In this document: positions 9,401 to 14,876 of the stretch, piece by piece | How the letters are laid out: the number at the start of each line of letters is the position of its first letter | Position numbering within the stretch: the first letter of the stretch is position 1 | Assembly: GCA_001786835.1 (NCBI GenBank) | Contig: MFTO01000008.1 | Span: 1 to 33,132, forward strand | Reading direction: 5' to 3' | Length of the DNA: 33,132 nucleotides | Origin: Candidatus Nomurabacteria bacterium RIFCSPHIGHO2_01_FULL_40_20 | GTDB lineage: Bacteria; Patescibacteriota; Minisyncoccia; Phycocordibacterales; UBA9973 | Made by a program: the position numbers and the translations under genes | The notes under the pieces: generated by a model | The model's database searches: none | What the model was told of the DNA's origin: nothing | Seen by the model: only the letters and a program-made list of their open reading frames with translations

Positions 9401-9697
9401 GATATCAATATTAAAAAAATAAAAGAAGACAAAGAAAATAATTTGAGAAACGGTTCGCCGGTCACTATCGCCGGCATCATTGAAAGCGTTCGGCCTATTA
9501 TCACCAAAGGCAATGAGCGGATGGCATTTCTCAAAATTGCGGACTTTACGGATTCCATAGAAGCGGTGGCCTTCCCGAGTGTTTTTCAAGGTATGGCTGA
9601 TATCCTCGTGCCCGAGAACTGCATCGCCCTCTCGGGCAAAATCTCTTTGCGTTCCGGCGAGCGGAGTATTATAATTGAGGGAGTAAAAGTTATTTAG
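6464..9697 (+). CDS. dnaE: DNA polymerase III alpha subunit
   Basis: Replicative DNA polymerase catalytic subunit, 1077 aa. The N-terminal PHP domain begins right at the start with FIHLHTHSHYSLLDG (residues 5-19). Catalytic aspartates are Asp400 and Asp402 in PDIDMDFAD and Asp555 in KFDFLGIRNL. The fingers motif appears as VYQDDLLFCALELAGYNWEE followed by FRYAVGKK. A C-terminal OB fold (VTIAGIIESVRPIITKGN) follows the helix-hairpin-helix region. The ATG at 6464 is chosen because PHP homology starts there; an upstream in-frame TTG at 6437 would add leader residues from a palindrome. Residues about 814-833 are an extra loop containing a perfect palindrome (8924-8955). No Shine-Dalgarno at normal spacing. 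Confidence 0.97.
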   Translation: MKPQFIHLHTHSHYSLLDGLSKVGKLVELAKDFGMPALAITDHGNMYGAIEFYKLAKKAGIKPIIGVEAYVANRSRLQKESGIDNKRYHLTLLAKNLEGYKNLMKLVTLSHIEGYYYKPRMDKEILKKYSSGIIALSGCLGGELSRALQNGDEAEAEKVIKEHQEIFGKENYFLEVMRDLKIDGAPLVRSGIIKLSKKLGIPLVATIDSHYPSEEDQKAHDTLLSIQTNSDIKDENKFSFGEDDYSFVSAEKALEFFSDIPKAVENTMKVAEMCNVELELGKWVFPDFPVEKGKSYDEKLRELAYEGFRRLGIEQTNTLKERVEYELKIILDKGYAPYFLVVGDLLRYAKENGILTTIRGSVAGSLVTYLLGITNVNPIEYKLPFERFLNPFRPSPPDIDMDFADNRRDEMIEYAKQKYGEDKVAQVGTFGTMMARGAVRDVARARGFEYTVGDRISKMIPLGSQGMPMTIDHAMEIVPELLEAYKSEKDTREIIDLAKKLEGCVRHISVHAAGVVISPLPLPEYVPIQHDPKGGKIITEYDMYSIEEAGLLKFDFLGIRNLAILADAVHLVKKFYDVDIDIERIPLNDKKTFSLLAKGQTEGLFQLNGAGMTRYLKELKPTTIHDINAMVALYRPGPMEIIPEYIKRKHNPALVKYLDPRMKKFLGESYGLIVYQDDLLFCALELAGYNWEEVDKFRYAVGKKIPKEMAAQYEKFTDGIVKNGQTREFAEKLWKLFEPFQAYGFNKAHAASYGKVAYQTAYMKANYPVEYMTAILTAESGDVEKIAQIIEECKNMKIPVLPPNINESYGGFTVIRFPSPETEPPRGGSVSMKSKEIRFGLYTIKNLGTDIGDTIIAERKQNGKFTSITNFLDRIKHKNLNKKSLEALIKSGSMDDFGERGAMLFGLEDMLTYNRESSNQNANQTSLFGSANPSNAPEFKLKNTEVASQKDKLLWEKELLGLYISGHPLDRVRDKLEKRDINIKKIKEDKENNLRNGSPVTIAGIIESVRPIITKGNERMAFLKIADFTDSIEAVAFPSVFQGMADILVPENCIALSGKISLRSGERSIIIEGVKVI
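8924..8955 (+). repeat. In-frame palindrome within dnaE
   Basis: GAGACCGAACCTCC (8924-8937), loop AAGA, then GGAGGTTCGGTCTC (8942-8955): a perfect 14-bp stem. It encodes ETEPPRGGSVS in a linker just before the conserved EIRFGLYTIKNLG, in a spot where other DnaE proteins lack these residues, so it looks like a tolerated in-frame insertion. Confidence 0.8.
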
Positions 9698-9721
9698 TAA
9701 TTATTTTTTTAATCAAAAGCC

Positions 9722-9919
9722 ATGAAAAATAACATAGAGAAAAATTCTGTGATTGAAATCCCTTTCCCAAAACCAAGAGAGCTCAGTATTCTAGAGCTAC
9801 AAGATAAGTTTAGTAAAGGTGGTAAGGGTGCCTTGACCGGCAAGGAGTTTCTCCGTCTTCAGCAATATCAAATGCAGGAAGATAAGGAGGACAATAATCC
9901 ATACAGACCAAGAAGTTAA
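9722..9919 (+). CDS. Small hypothetical protein downstream of dnaE
   Basis: 65 aa, unrecognised. Hydrophilic, Lys/Glu-rich, with a likely amphipathic helix (SILELQDKFSKGG, then GKEFLRLQQYQMQEDKED). No membrane segment or cysteine. It starts 24 bases after the dnaE stop and ends inside the stem of an intrinsic terminator, so it appears to be the last gene of the dnaE transcript. The well-placed terminator argues that it is real. No Shine-Dalgarno is seen. Confidence 0.65.
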   Translation: MKNNIEKNSVIEIPFPKPRELSILELQDKFSKGGKGALTGKEFLRLQQYQMQEDKEDNNPYRPRS

Positions 9920-9941
9920 ACTAAGTTTTAACTTCTTTTTT
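9910..9941 (+). terminator. Intrinsic terminator of the dnaE transcript
   Basis: AAGAAGTTAAA (9910-9920), loop CTAAGT, TTTAACTTCTT (9927-9937), within a run of T to 9941. The stop codon of the small gene (9917-9919) lies within the left stem. Confidence 0.85.
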
Positions 9942-9959
9942 AATTATATAAACAAAAGG

Positions 9960-10199
9960 TTAATGTTTCGTCCATTCACGCCAAATTTTTTTATCGATTT
10001 TTGATTGACGTATCATTGTTTCAAGAGTCTTTGGACGAAAACTTTTTGAGCCATGAAAATTAATTTCCACTACCGCCTGAGTTTGGACATTAATCCAAGC
10101 TTCATGAGAACCTTTTCTTTGTTCGTTAAACTCAAAACCATTTTCCTTTAGAAAATCAGTAACATCTCTAAAATTCCAATTCAAGAGACCTTTCGGCAT
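9960..10199 (-). CDS. hicA: HicA-family mRNA interferase toxin
   Basis: 79 aa, typical HicA size. HicA toxins are small double-stranded-RNA-binding-like proteins that cleave mRNA, using a conserved His. Here the motif GSHEAW is at residues 30-35, with His32 the likely catalytic residue; the following strand VVEINFHGSKSF and the helix PKTLETMIRQSKI match the family pattern of a strand, His-Gly, then a helix with TLxxIxR. It starts three bases after the stop of the HicB-like gene, so the two are co-transcribed in the order antitoxin then toxin. A second, different pair sits at 22156-22582. Confidence 0.85.
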   Translation of the reverse strand: MPKGLLNWNFRDVTDFLKENGFEFNEQRKGSHEAWINVQTQAVVEINFHGSKSFRPKTLETMIRQSKIDKKIWREWTKH

Positions 10200-10202
10200 A
10201 CA

Positions 10203-10550
10203 TTAAGCAAATTCTGGGATAACTGATCGTTGATAAGGTGAGACAATAGCAAAATTTGTAGATTTTTTTAGGGATGCCACTTGCATTTTTTTTGTTGCCT
10301 CAAAATATTTTTTCCAATACGGAAGTGGAGCATATCTGTTGAGTAAATCATCAGACATATTATTTTTTATTACAGTATCTAAATGTAATTGCACCGCTTC
10401 TTTTATACTCCTTAGAACAACTAGGGGGTCGCTTCCTTCTTCTACAATGTCAAAGGTAAGGCATACACCCACAAAAACATTCTTTTCTTTGTAAACAAGA
10501 ATTTCAACCATTCCTTCTTTTTTTGTGTTAAACGGGCGTTGTATTTTCAT
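10203..10550 (-). CDS. hicB: HicB-like antitoxin
   Basis: 115 aa from the ATG at 10548-10550. The HicB fold is suggested by VEILVYKEKNVFVGVCLTFDIVEEGSDPLVVLRSIKEAVQLHL, split here as the strand VEILVYKEK, the FVGVCLTFDIVEEGSDP strands and the VLRSIKEAVQLHL helix. HicB binds HicA and usually represses the operon. I prefer the ATG at 10550 over an upstream TTG at 10580 because a strong promoter (TTGTAT, 17 bases, TATAAT) has its -10 six bases before this ATG, which excludes the longer form. No clear C-terminal ribbon-helix-helix was recognised; the tail VASLKKSTNF is basic. Confidence 0.75.
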   Translation of the reverse strand: MKIQRPFNTKKEGMVEILVYKEKNVFVGVCLTFDIVEEGSDPLVVLRSIKEAVQLHLDTVIKNNMSDDLLNRYAPLPYWKKYFEATKKMQVASLKKSTNFAIVSPYQRSVIPEFA

Positions 10551-10556
10551 ATAGTG

Positions 10557-10585
10557 ATTATATCTTATTAACTTTCGCAATACAA
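10557..10585 (-). promoter_or_regulatory. Promoter of hicB-hicA, leaderless
   Basis: Minus strand: TTGTAT (10585-10580), 17-base spacer, TATAAT (10562-10557), six bases, then the hicB ATG. The predicted transcription start coincides with the ATG. Confidence 0.75.
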
Positions 10586-10598
10586 GGGAATATCTAGC

Positions 10599-11138
10599 TT
10601 ATTTATTATACAAACTCATCGCCTTCCAAAGCCCTTCGGCGTAAATCATCTCCACTGCTTCGGTGACTTTTTTGGAAAGTTTTTTGATTGCGTCAAGTTC
10701 TGGCTTTTTGAATTCACCCAAGAGGAAATTTAACACCGCCTTCTCCCCTTTTGGTTTTTTTACTACTCCTTTCGGTGTCGCGGGCGAAATACCGATTCTG
10801 ATGCGCGCAAATTCTTGGCTTTTGAGTGATTTGATAATTGAGCCCAGCCCGTTGTGCCCGCCGGAAGAGCGGTTAAAAGAAATTTTCATTTTACCGAGAG
10901 GCAAATCTATATCATCGTAAACCACCACTAAATCTTTCAGGTCCTTTTTGCTTTTGATAAGTGGTGCCACAGCCTTCCCTGAATTATTCATAAAATTATC
11001 TGGCAAAAGGAATTTGAGGAATTTTATCTTTGAGTTTTCTAATCTTTTAGCAACGTGCCCTGCCACAATACGCCCTGTATTGTGCCGAGTGTTCTCATAT
11101 TCACTTCCCGGATTTCCAAGTCCTACCACAAGTCTCAT
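10599..11138 (-). CDS. pth: Peptidyl-tRNA hydrolase
   Basis: Releases tRNA from peptidyl-tRNA dropped from ribosomes. 179 aa, somewhat shorter than the usual 185-195. Visible: VVGLGNPGSEYENTRHNTG (residues 4-22) with the catalytic His19, NFMNNSG at 48-54, DDIDLPLGKMKI with the catalytic Asp at 75, SSGGHNGLGSIIKSL near 91, and RIRIGI near 112. The shortfall is between His19 and the NFMN motif, where the segment that normally carries the KxKF...G-E region is compressed; active-site residues are kept. The ATG follows a -10 box by six bases, so it is probably leaderless. Confidence 0.95.
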   Translation of the reverse strand: MRLVVGLGNPGSEYENTRHNTGRIVAGHVAKRLENSKIKFLKFLLPDNFMNNSGKAVAPLIKSKKDLKDLVVVYDDIDLPLGKMKISFNRSSGGHNGLGSIIKSLKSQEFARIRIGISPATPKGVVKKPKGEKAVLNFLLGEFKKPELDAIKKLSKKVTEAVEMIYAEGLWKAMSLYNK

Positions 11139-11144
11139 GTTCCA

Positions 11145-11172
11145 ATCTTAACATCAATTAAGTTCTAAGCAA
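11145..11172 (-). promoter_or_regulatory. Promoter of pth, leaderless
   Basis: Minus strand: TTGCTT (11172-11167), 16-base spacer, TAAGAT (11150-11145), six bases, ATG. Spacing to the ATG is the same as at hicB. Confidence 0.6.
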
Positions 11173-11223
11173 AACATAATAAGAAAACACTTTTACCCCT
11201 TACGTCAAGGGTTTTTTGTGCTA

Positions 11224-11229
11224 TATTAT
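11224..11229 (+). promoter_or_regulatory. -10 box of lepB
   Basis: TATTAT lies six bases before the lepB ATG at 11236. Overlapping TGCTATATT (11219-11227) is an alternative extended -10. Either gives an RNA that begins at or within two bases of the start codon. A small CCCTT/AAGGG hairpin followed by six T (11196-11216) lies just upstream and may end readthrough. Confidence 0.5.
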
Positions 11230-11235
11230 AAGGCA

Positions 11236-11826
11236 ATGGAAAGTGAAACAGAAAAGACAGAGAGAAAAACAATCCCAGTTAAAATTGAGAAAGAAAAAAG
11301 TTCATTTTGGGAACTTGTTCGTTTTGCGCTTATTGCTATAGCAGTTGTTTTACCTGTCCGATTTTTCATTGCTCAACCCTTTGTGGTTTCCGGTTCTTCT
11401 ATGGTACCGACTTTTGAAAATGGCGATTACTTGATAGTAGATGAGATATCCTACACTCTGGGCACTCCCAAGCGAGGCGACGTGGTGATTTTTCGCTATC
11501 CCAAAGACCCAAGCAAATTTTTTATAAAAAGAATCATCGGTCTGCCGGATGAAACTGTGAGCATAAAAGGCAATATTGTTACAATCGTAAATAAAGAAAA
11601 TCCAGATGGCTTTGAACTTTTGGAACCGTTTATAAAAAATACTGCTAATAACAACACCAGCGTAAAGTTAGACGATGATGAATACTTTGTGATGGGTGAT
11701 AATCGCTCCGGCAGTTCGGACTCGCGCGTCTGGGGTCCGGTAAAGAAAAATCTTTTAGTAGGTAGAGCCCTGCTACGTCTTTTGCCAGTAAATAAAATAG
11801 GTGTAATGCCGGGTCAGTTGGAATAA
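11236..11826 (+). CDS. lepB: Signal peptidase I
   Basis: Membrane serine protease that removes signal peptides from exported proteins. 196 aa from ATG 11236; an in-frame TTG at 11218 would overlap the -10 box and is rejected. A charged N-terminus is followed by one membrane segment (residues about 27-46). The catalytic Ser55 is in VVSGSSMVPTFENGD and the catalytic Lys98 in FFIKRIIGLPDE; the box GDNRSGSSDSRVWGPV follows. First gene of a plus-strand run lepB-hisS-def-fmt. Its substrates would include the repeat fibre at 2260-6318. Confidence 0.95.
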   Translation: MESETEKTERKTIPVKIEKEKSSFWELVRFALIAIAVVLPVRFFIAQPFVVSGSSMVPTFENGDYLIVDEISYTLGTPKRGDVVIFRYPKDPSKFFIKRIIGLPDETVSIKGNIVTIVNKENPDGFELLEPFIKNTANNNTSVKLDDDEYFVMGDNRSGSSDSRVWGPVKKNLLVGRALLRLLPVNKIGVMPGQLE

Positions 11827-11841
11827 ACTAAAAATAAAAAT

Positions 11842-13155
11842 ATGAGCAGAATAAAAAAAGAAACGACAAAATCAAATAAAGGTAAAGAAATTTCTTCTCC
11901 GAAAGGAATGCGCGATATTATGAACGAGGAATACTATAGTTTTCAAGGATTTTTTGAAAAAGCGCAAGAAGTTGCGGTGTATTATGGCTTCAAGCCCATA
12001 GAAACTCCGATGTTGGAACACGAAAATATTTTTACTTCCGGTATAGGTCTTGGCACAGACATCATAGACAAAGAAATGTACACCCTCAAAACCAAAGGTG
12101 GCGACCACTTAGCGCTCCGACCCGAGCACACCGCCCCGCTCATGCGCGCTTATATCGAGCACGGTATGCAGACTATGCCCCAGCCGGTAATGTTTTACCA
12201 ATACGGTCCAGTTTTTAGACACGATAATCCGCAAGCTGGACGCTACCGACAATTTTACCAATTTGATTTGGATTCATTGGGTAGTGACAAGAGCATTATG
12301 GATGCGTTAGTTATCAAAGCTGGAATGAGCATTCTGGAAGAGGCTGGCGCAGAAAACATTTCTATCGACATTAATTCTATTGGAGATAAAGAATGCAGAG
12401 GTGTATATATCAGGGAATTAACAAGCTACTATCGAAAACATATAAACAGTTTATCGACTATGGAACGTGAACGATTAAAAATAAATCCGCTTCGAATTCT
12501 AGACTCTAAAGAAGAAAAGACAAAAGAAATAAATGTCGGGGCTCCAGATGCAGTTTCGTATCTATGCTCTTCTTGCAAAAAACATTTTAAAGAAGTTTTG
12601 GAGTATCTGGAAGAGCTCGGCATAAATTATAATATCAACAAAAATTTAGTGCGAGGACTTTCATATTACACTCGTACTGTTTTTGAAGTGTACACAAAAA
12701 ATGAAAAAGAGGGTGGTTTGCCAGTACAGGTAGCTTCTGGAGGACGTTACGACTACTTAGCTCGTCAAATTGGTGGCAAGAGAGATATACCTTCTGTTGG
12801 TTTCTCGATGGGGGTAGATAGAGTCGTCGGTTCGCCTTGGTATAAAAAACTTTCGCCTCGCATTATCAAGAAGCCAAAAGTTTATTTTATTCAGCTTGGC
12901 GCCGAAGCAAAATTAAAAAGTCTTAACATCGTAGAAATACTTCGCAAAGCGCATGTACCCATAGCTCAATCTCTCTCTAGAGATTCACTGGGTTCTCAGC
13001 TTGCCATTGCGGAGAAACTCGCCATTCCCTACACTCTCATTTTCGGAGTCAAAGAAGCGATAGAAAACACAGTGATAGTGCGAAATATGTCAAATAGGTC
13101 TCAAGACACCGTGAAGCTCCCAAAACTTTTGGAATACTTAAAAGAACTGAAATAA
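11842..13155 (+). CDS. hisS: Histidyl-tRNA synthetase
   Basis: Class II synthetase that charges tRNA-His, 437 aa. Motif 1 region follows PKGMRDI (residues 20-26); motif 2 appears as FYQYGPVFRHDNPQAGRYRQFYQFD, here split as YGPVFRHDNP and GRYRQFYQFD; the histidine-specific motif LVRGLSYYTRTVFE is near residues 270-283; motif 3 is SVGFSMGVDRV near 318. A C-terminal anticodon-binding domain starts with KPKVYFIQLG. An odd Cys pair, YLCSSCKKHF, near residue 240 is also seen in many HisS proteins. It starts 15 bases after lepB with no Shine-Dalgarno. Confidence 0.97.
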   Translation: MSRIKKETTKSNKGKEISSPKGMRDIMNEEYYSFQGFFEKAQEVAVYYGFKPIETPMLEHENIFTSGIGLGTDIIDKEMYTLKTKGGDHLALRPEHTAPLMRAYIEHGMQTMPQPVMFYQYGPVFRHDNPQAGRYRQFYQFDLDSLGSDKSIMDALVIKAGMSILEEAGAENISIDINSIGDKECRGVYIRELTSYYRKHINSLSTMERERLKINPLRILDSKEEKTKEINVGAPDAVSYLCSSCKKHFKEVLEYLEELGINYNINKNLVRGLSYYTRTVFEVYTKNEKEGGLPVQVASGGRYDYLARQIGGKRDIPSVGFSMGVDRVVGSPWYKKLSPRIIKKPKVYFIQLGAEAKLKSLNIVEILRKAHVPIAQSLSRDSLGSQLAIAEKLAIPYTLIFGVKEAIENTVIVRNMSNRSQDTVKLPKLLEYLKELK

Positions 13156-13160
13156 AATGA

Positions 13161-13228
13161 ATCCCGTTTAGAAATTTTGATAACGGGAATAAGGATTAAA
13201 TTATTAATATTAAATTTCTAAACGGGAT
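13161..13228 (+). repeat. 68-base start-codon inverted repeat, copy 2 (def leader)
   Basis: ATCCCGTTTAGAAATTT (13161-13177) is the exact reverse complement of AAATTTCTAAACGGGAT (13212-13228), a 17-bp stem whose last two bases are the A and T of the def ATG. Middle segment AACGGG (13182-13187) can pair with CCCGTT of the left arm. Relative to the rpiB and hpf copies both arms carry one extra T/A pair, a compensatory change that supports pairing. Confidence 0.9.
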
Positions 13229-13805
13229 GAAGCAAATCTTGCAAAAAGAAGAACTGGTCTTGCGTAAAGTCGCGAAAGAAGTTCCCCTATCGCAAATCAA
13301 ATCTCCTAAAATTCAAAAAATACTAAAAGAAATGTCTGTCTCTCTCAAAAGTCAAGCCGATGGGGTGGCTATCGCGGCTCCGCAGATAGGATATTCTCTG
13401 TGCATCTTCGTCGTCTCGGGAAAAGTTTTTGAAAAAGATTTTTTGAAAAAAAGAACCTTCCCGACGTCCAACGTCGGGGAAAACGTCGGGGAAACGTCTA
13501 AAGATAACAACACCTCTCAGAGAGATTCCGCTGTGAAGAATATGGTTTTCATCAACCCGAAAATCTCCAAACTCTCAAAAGAGAAAGAATGGACTCCGGA
13601 AGGATGCCTCTCGGTGCGTTGGCTTTACGGCAAAACCTATCGCTCAAAAAAAGCGAGCATATCTGCTTACGATGAAAATAGCAAGAAATTTACCCGTGGG
13701 GCTTCGGGACTTCTGGCGCAAATTTTTCAGCACGAGACGGATCACTTAAACGGTATACTTTTTATAGACCATGCAAAAGATATCAAAGAGGAACTACCGA
13801 AGTAG
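13227..13805 (+). CDS. def: Peptide deformylase
   Basis: Metal-dependent enzyme that removes the formyl group from new proteins. 192 aa. All three motifs are visible: GVAIAAPQIG (residues 46-55), EGCLSV (125-130, metal ligand Cys127) and QHETDHLNG (168-176, metal ligands His169 and His173, catalytic Glu170). Residues about 77-104 form an extra loop between the first two motifs; its DNA holds a GC-rich palindrome (13459-13480) plus a further copy of AACGTCGGGGAA. The start ATG sits in the right arm of the 68-base repeat. It is followed by fmt, its functional partner in formyl-Met metabolism, 29 bases downstream. Confidence 0.95.
   Translation: MKQILQKEELVLRKVAKEVPLSQIKSPKIQKILKEMSVSLKSQADGVAIAAPQIGYSLCIFVVSGKVFEKDFLKKRTFPTSNVGENVGETSKDNNTSQRDSAVKNMVFINPKISKLSKEKEWTPEGCLSVRWLYGKTYRSKKASISAYDENSKKFTRGASGLLAQIFQHETDHLNGILFIDHAKDIKEELPK
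13459..13499 (+). repeat. GC-rich palindrome inserted in def
   Basis: TCCCGACGT (13459-13467) pairs with ACGTCGGGGA (13471-13480), then AACGTCGGGG repeats directly (13482-13491) and GACGTT-related sequence continues. It encodes the NVGENVGET part of a loop absent from typical Def. It belongs with the GTCGGGG-type palindromes at 17329 and 27888. Confidence 0.7.
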
Positions 13806-13834
13806 TTATAAAGTTAAAAGTTGAAAGTTATAAA

Positions 13835-14755
13835 GTGAAAAAAGATAATATTAATTTTATATTCTTTGGGACACCGGACGTGGCAAGTGAGACGCTTGAA
13901 ATTTTAAAGCAAGCTGGATTTTTGCCCTCGCTCATCGTAACCGCGCCCGACCGCCCCGCCGGACGCAAAATGCTGTTAACTCCTCCACCTGTTAAAGCTT
14001 GGGCGATAGCAAACAATATTCCATACATTCAGCCAGAAAACTTAAAAATCAAAACGGAAATTGTTTTTACGACCTCTTCGCAGGCTGGCGAGCCGAGAAA
14101 AGCAATTTCCCAACAGGGAAATATGCGTGAAAGTAAAAATAATTTCCGTTTTGATTTTGCTATAGTTGTGGCTTATGGAAAAATTTTGTCGGAAGAAATA
14201 TTGAAAGCTCCTCGCTTGGGCTCAATAAACATTCACTATTCCCTACTTCCAAAATATCGCGGGGCTTCCCCTGTTGAATCCGCAATACTAAATGGCGACA
14301 CGGAAACAGGAGTATCCATCCAGCAAATGGAATTAAAGATGGATACAGGTCCAATCCTCGCGCAAGAAAAAGTGGCTATTATGCCCGACGAAAAAGCACC
14401 CGAGCTTCGCAAACGTTTGATAAAATTAGGCGGAGAGCTTTTGGTAAAAACATTGCCTGATTTTATAGAAGGAAAAATCACCCAAACACCTCAAGACGAA
14501 TCTCTTTCAACCTATTGCAAAAAAATGACCAAAGAAGACGGTCTAGTCAACTTGGAGGTTGAACCTCCAAGTGCGCTTTACAACAAGTTCCGCGCATACG
14601 CCACTTGGCCCCGCACTTACTTTTTTAAGGACGGCCTGCCTGCGCAGGCAGGTAAAAGAATAATTATCACAGATGCTGTATTAGAAAATAATCAGTTCAT
14701 TATAAAGAAAGTAATTCCCGAGGGCGGAAAAGAAAGAACTTATTCCGAGCTCTAG
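13835..14755 (+). CDS. fmt: Methionyl-tRNA formyltransferase with palindromic insertions
   Basis: Formylates initiator Met-tRNA. 306 aa with GTG start (MKKDNINFIFFGTPDVASE). The formyl-THF-binding core is intact: NIHYSLLPKYRGASP near residue 130 (Asn, His of the active site) and ETGVSIQQMELKMDTG near 152-167 with the catalytic Asp. The gene carries a 114-base hairpin element in frame at about residues 71-108 (the QAGEPRKAISQQGN stretch), splitting the segment before DFAIVVAYGKIL, and an LPAQAG insertion near residue 270 from an 18-base palindrome. It ends early at ...RTYSEL because the stop codon lies inside another palindrome, removing the usual last residues. Function is probably kept, since the insertions are in loops. 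Confidence 0.93.
   Translation: MKKDNINFIFFGTPDVASETLEILKQAGFLPSLIVTAPDRPAGRKMLLTPPPVKAWAIANNIPYIQPENLKIKTEIVFTTSSQAGEPRKAISQQGNMRESKNNFRFDFAIVVAYGKILSEEILKAPRLGSINIHYSLLPKYRGASPVESAILNGDTETGVSIQQMELKMDTGPILAQEKVAIMPDEKAPELRKRLIKLGGELLVKTLPDFIEGKITQTPQDESLSTYCKKMTKEDGLVNLEVEPPSALYNKFRAYATWPRTYFFKDGLPAQAGKRIIITDAVLENNQFIIKKVIPEGGKERTYSEL
14045..14158 (+). repeat. 114-base MITE-like hairpin element inside fmt
   Basis: Left arm 14045-14070 and right arm 14133-14158 are 26-base inverted copies with a single mismatch (a possible G-U pair). Between them lie two smaller hairpins, GGCT/AGCC (14083-14094) and ATTTCCC/GGGAAAT (14105-14122). The whole element is read through in frame and adds about 38 residues to Fmt where other family members have only a short loop. 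Confidence 0.85.
14550..14572 (+). repeat. 23-base palindrome inside fmt
   Basis: CTTGGAGGTT (14551-14560) and AACCTCCAAG (14562-14571) are perfect inverted copies around one G, extended by an A/T pair. It shares GAACCTCCAAG with the dnaE palindrome at 8930-8940. It does not lengthen the protein relative to the family. Confidence 0.7.
14635..14652 (+). repeat. 18-base perfect palindrome in fmt (LPAQAG)
   Basis: CCTGCCTGC followed directly by GCAGGCAGG. Read in frame as LPAQAG within a surface loop that other Fmt proteins lack. Confidence 0.8.
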
Positions 14756-14772
14756 AGCTAACTCTAGAGCTC
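14747..14772 (+). repeat. Palindrome carrying the fmt stop codon
   Basis: GAGCTCTAGAG (14747-14757), loop CTAA, CTCTAGAGCTC (14762-14772). The fmt TAG (14753-14755) is in the left arm. There is no T-run after it, so it is not a classic intrinsic terminator, but the stem could still slow polymerase or protect the 3' end. Confidence 0.75.
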
Positions 14773-14778
14773 AAAACC

Positions 14779-14838
14779 ATTCTCTTATTCCCTCCTTCGC
14801 TAAAGCTACGGCCGGGCACAGCGTGCGAATTAGAGAAT
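14779..14838. repeat. 60-base inverted repeat between fmt and the first cysteine-rich gene
   Basis: ATTCTCTTATTC (14779-14790) and GAATTAGAGAAT (14827-14838) are inverted copies with one mismatch, around a GC-richer core with CCTTCGCTAAAGCTACGG. It sits between convergent genes and has no T-run; a palindromic repeat element is the likeliest reading. Confidence 0.6.
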
Positions 14839-14876
14839 ACTTAATAGCAACACGTGTTTGTATTGAGTAATGTTTG

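Noticed and set aside
14045-14158. A frameshift or pseudogene in fmt.
   Set aside because: The frame stays open across every palindrome and the catalytic motifs are intact on both sides.
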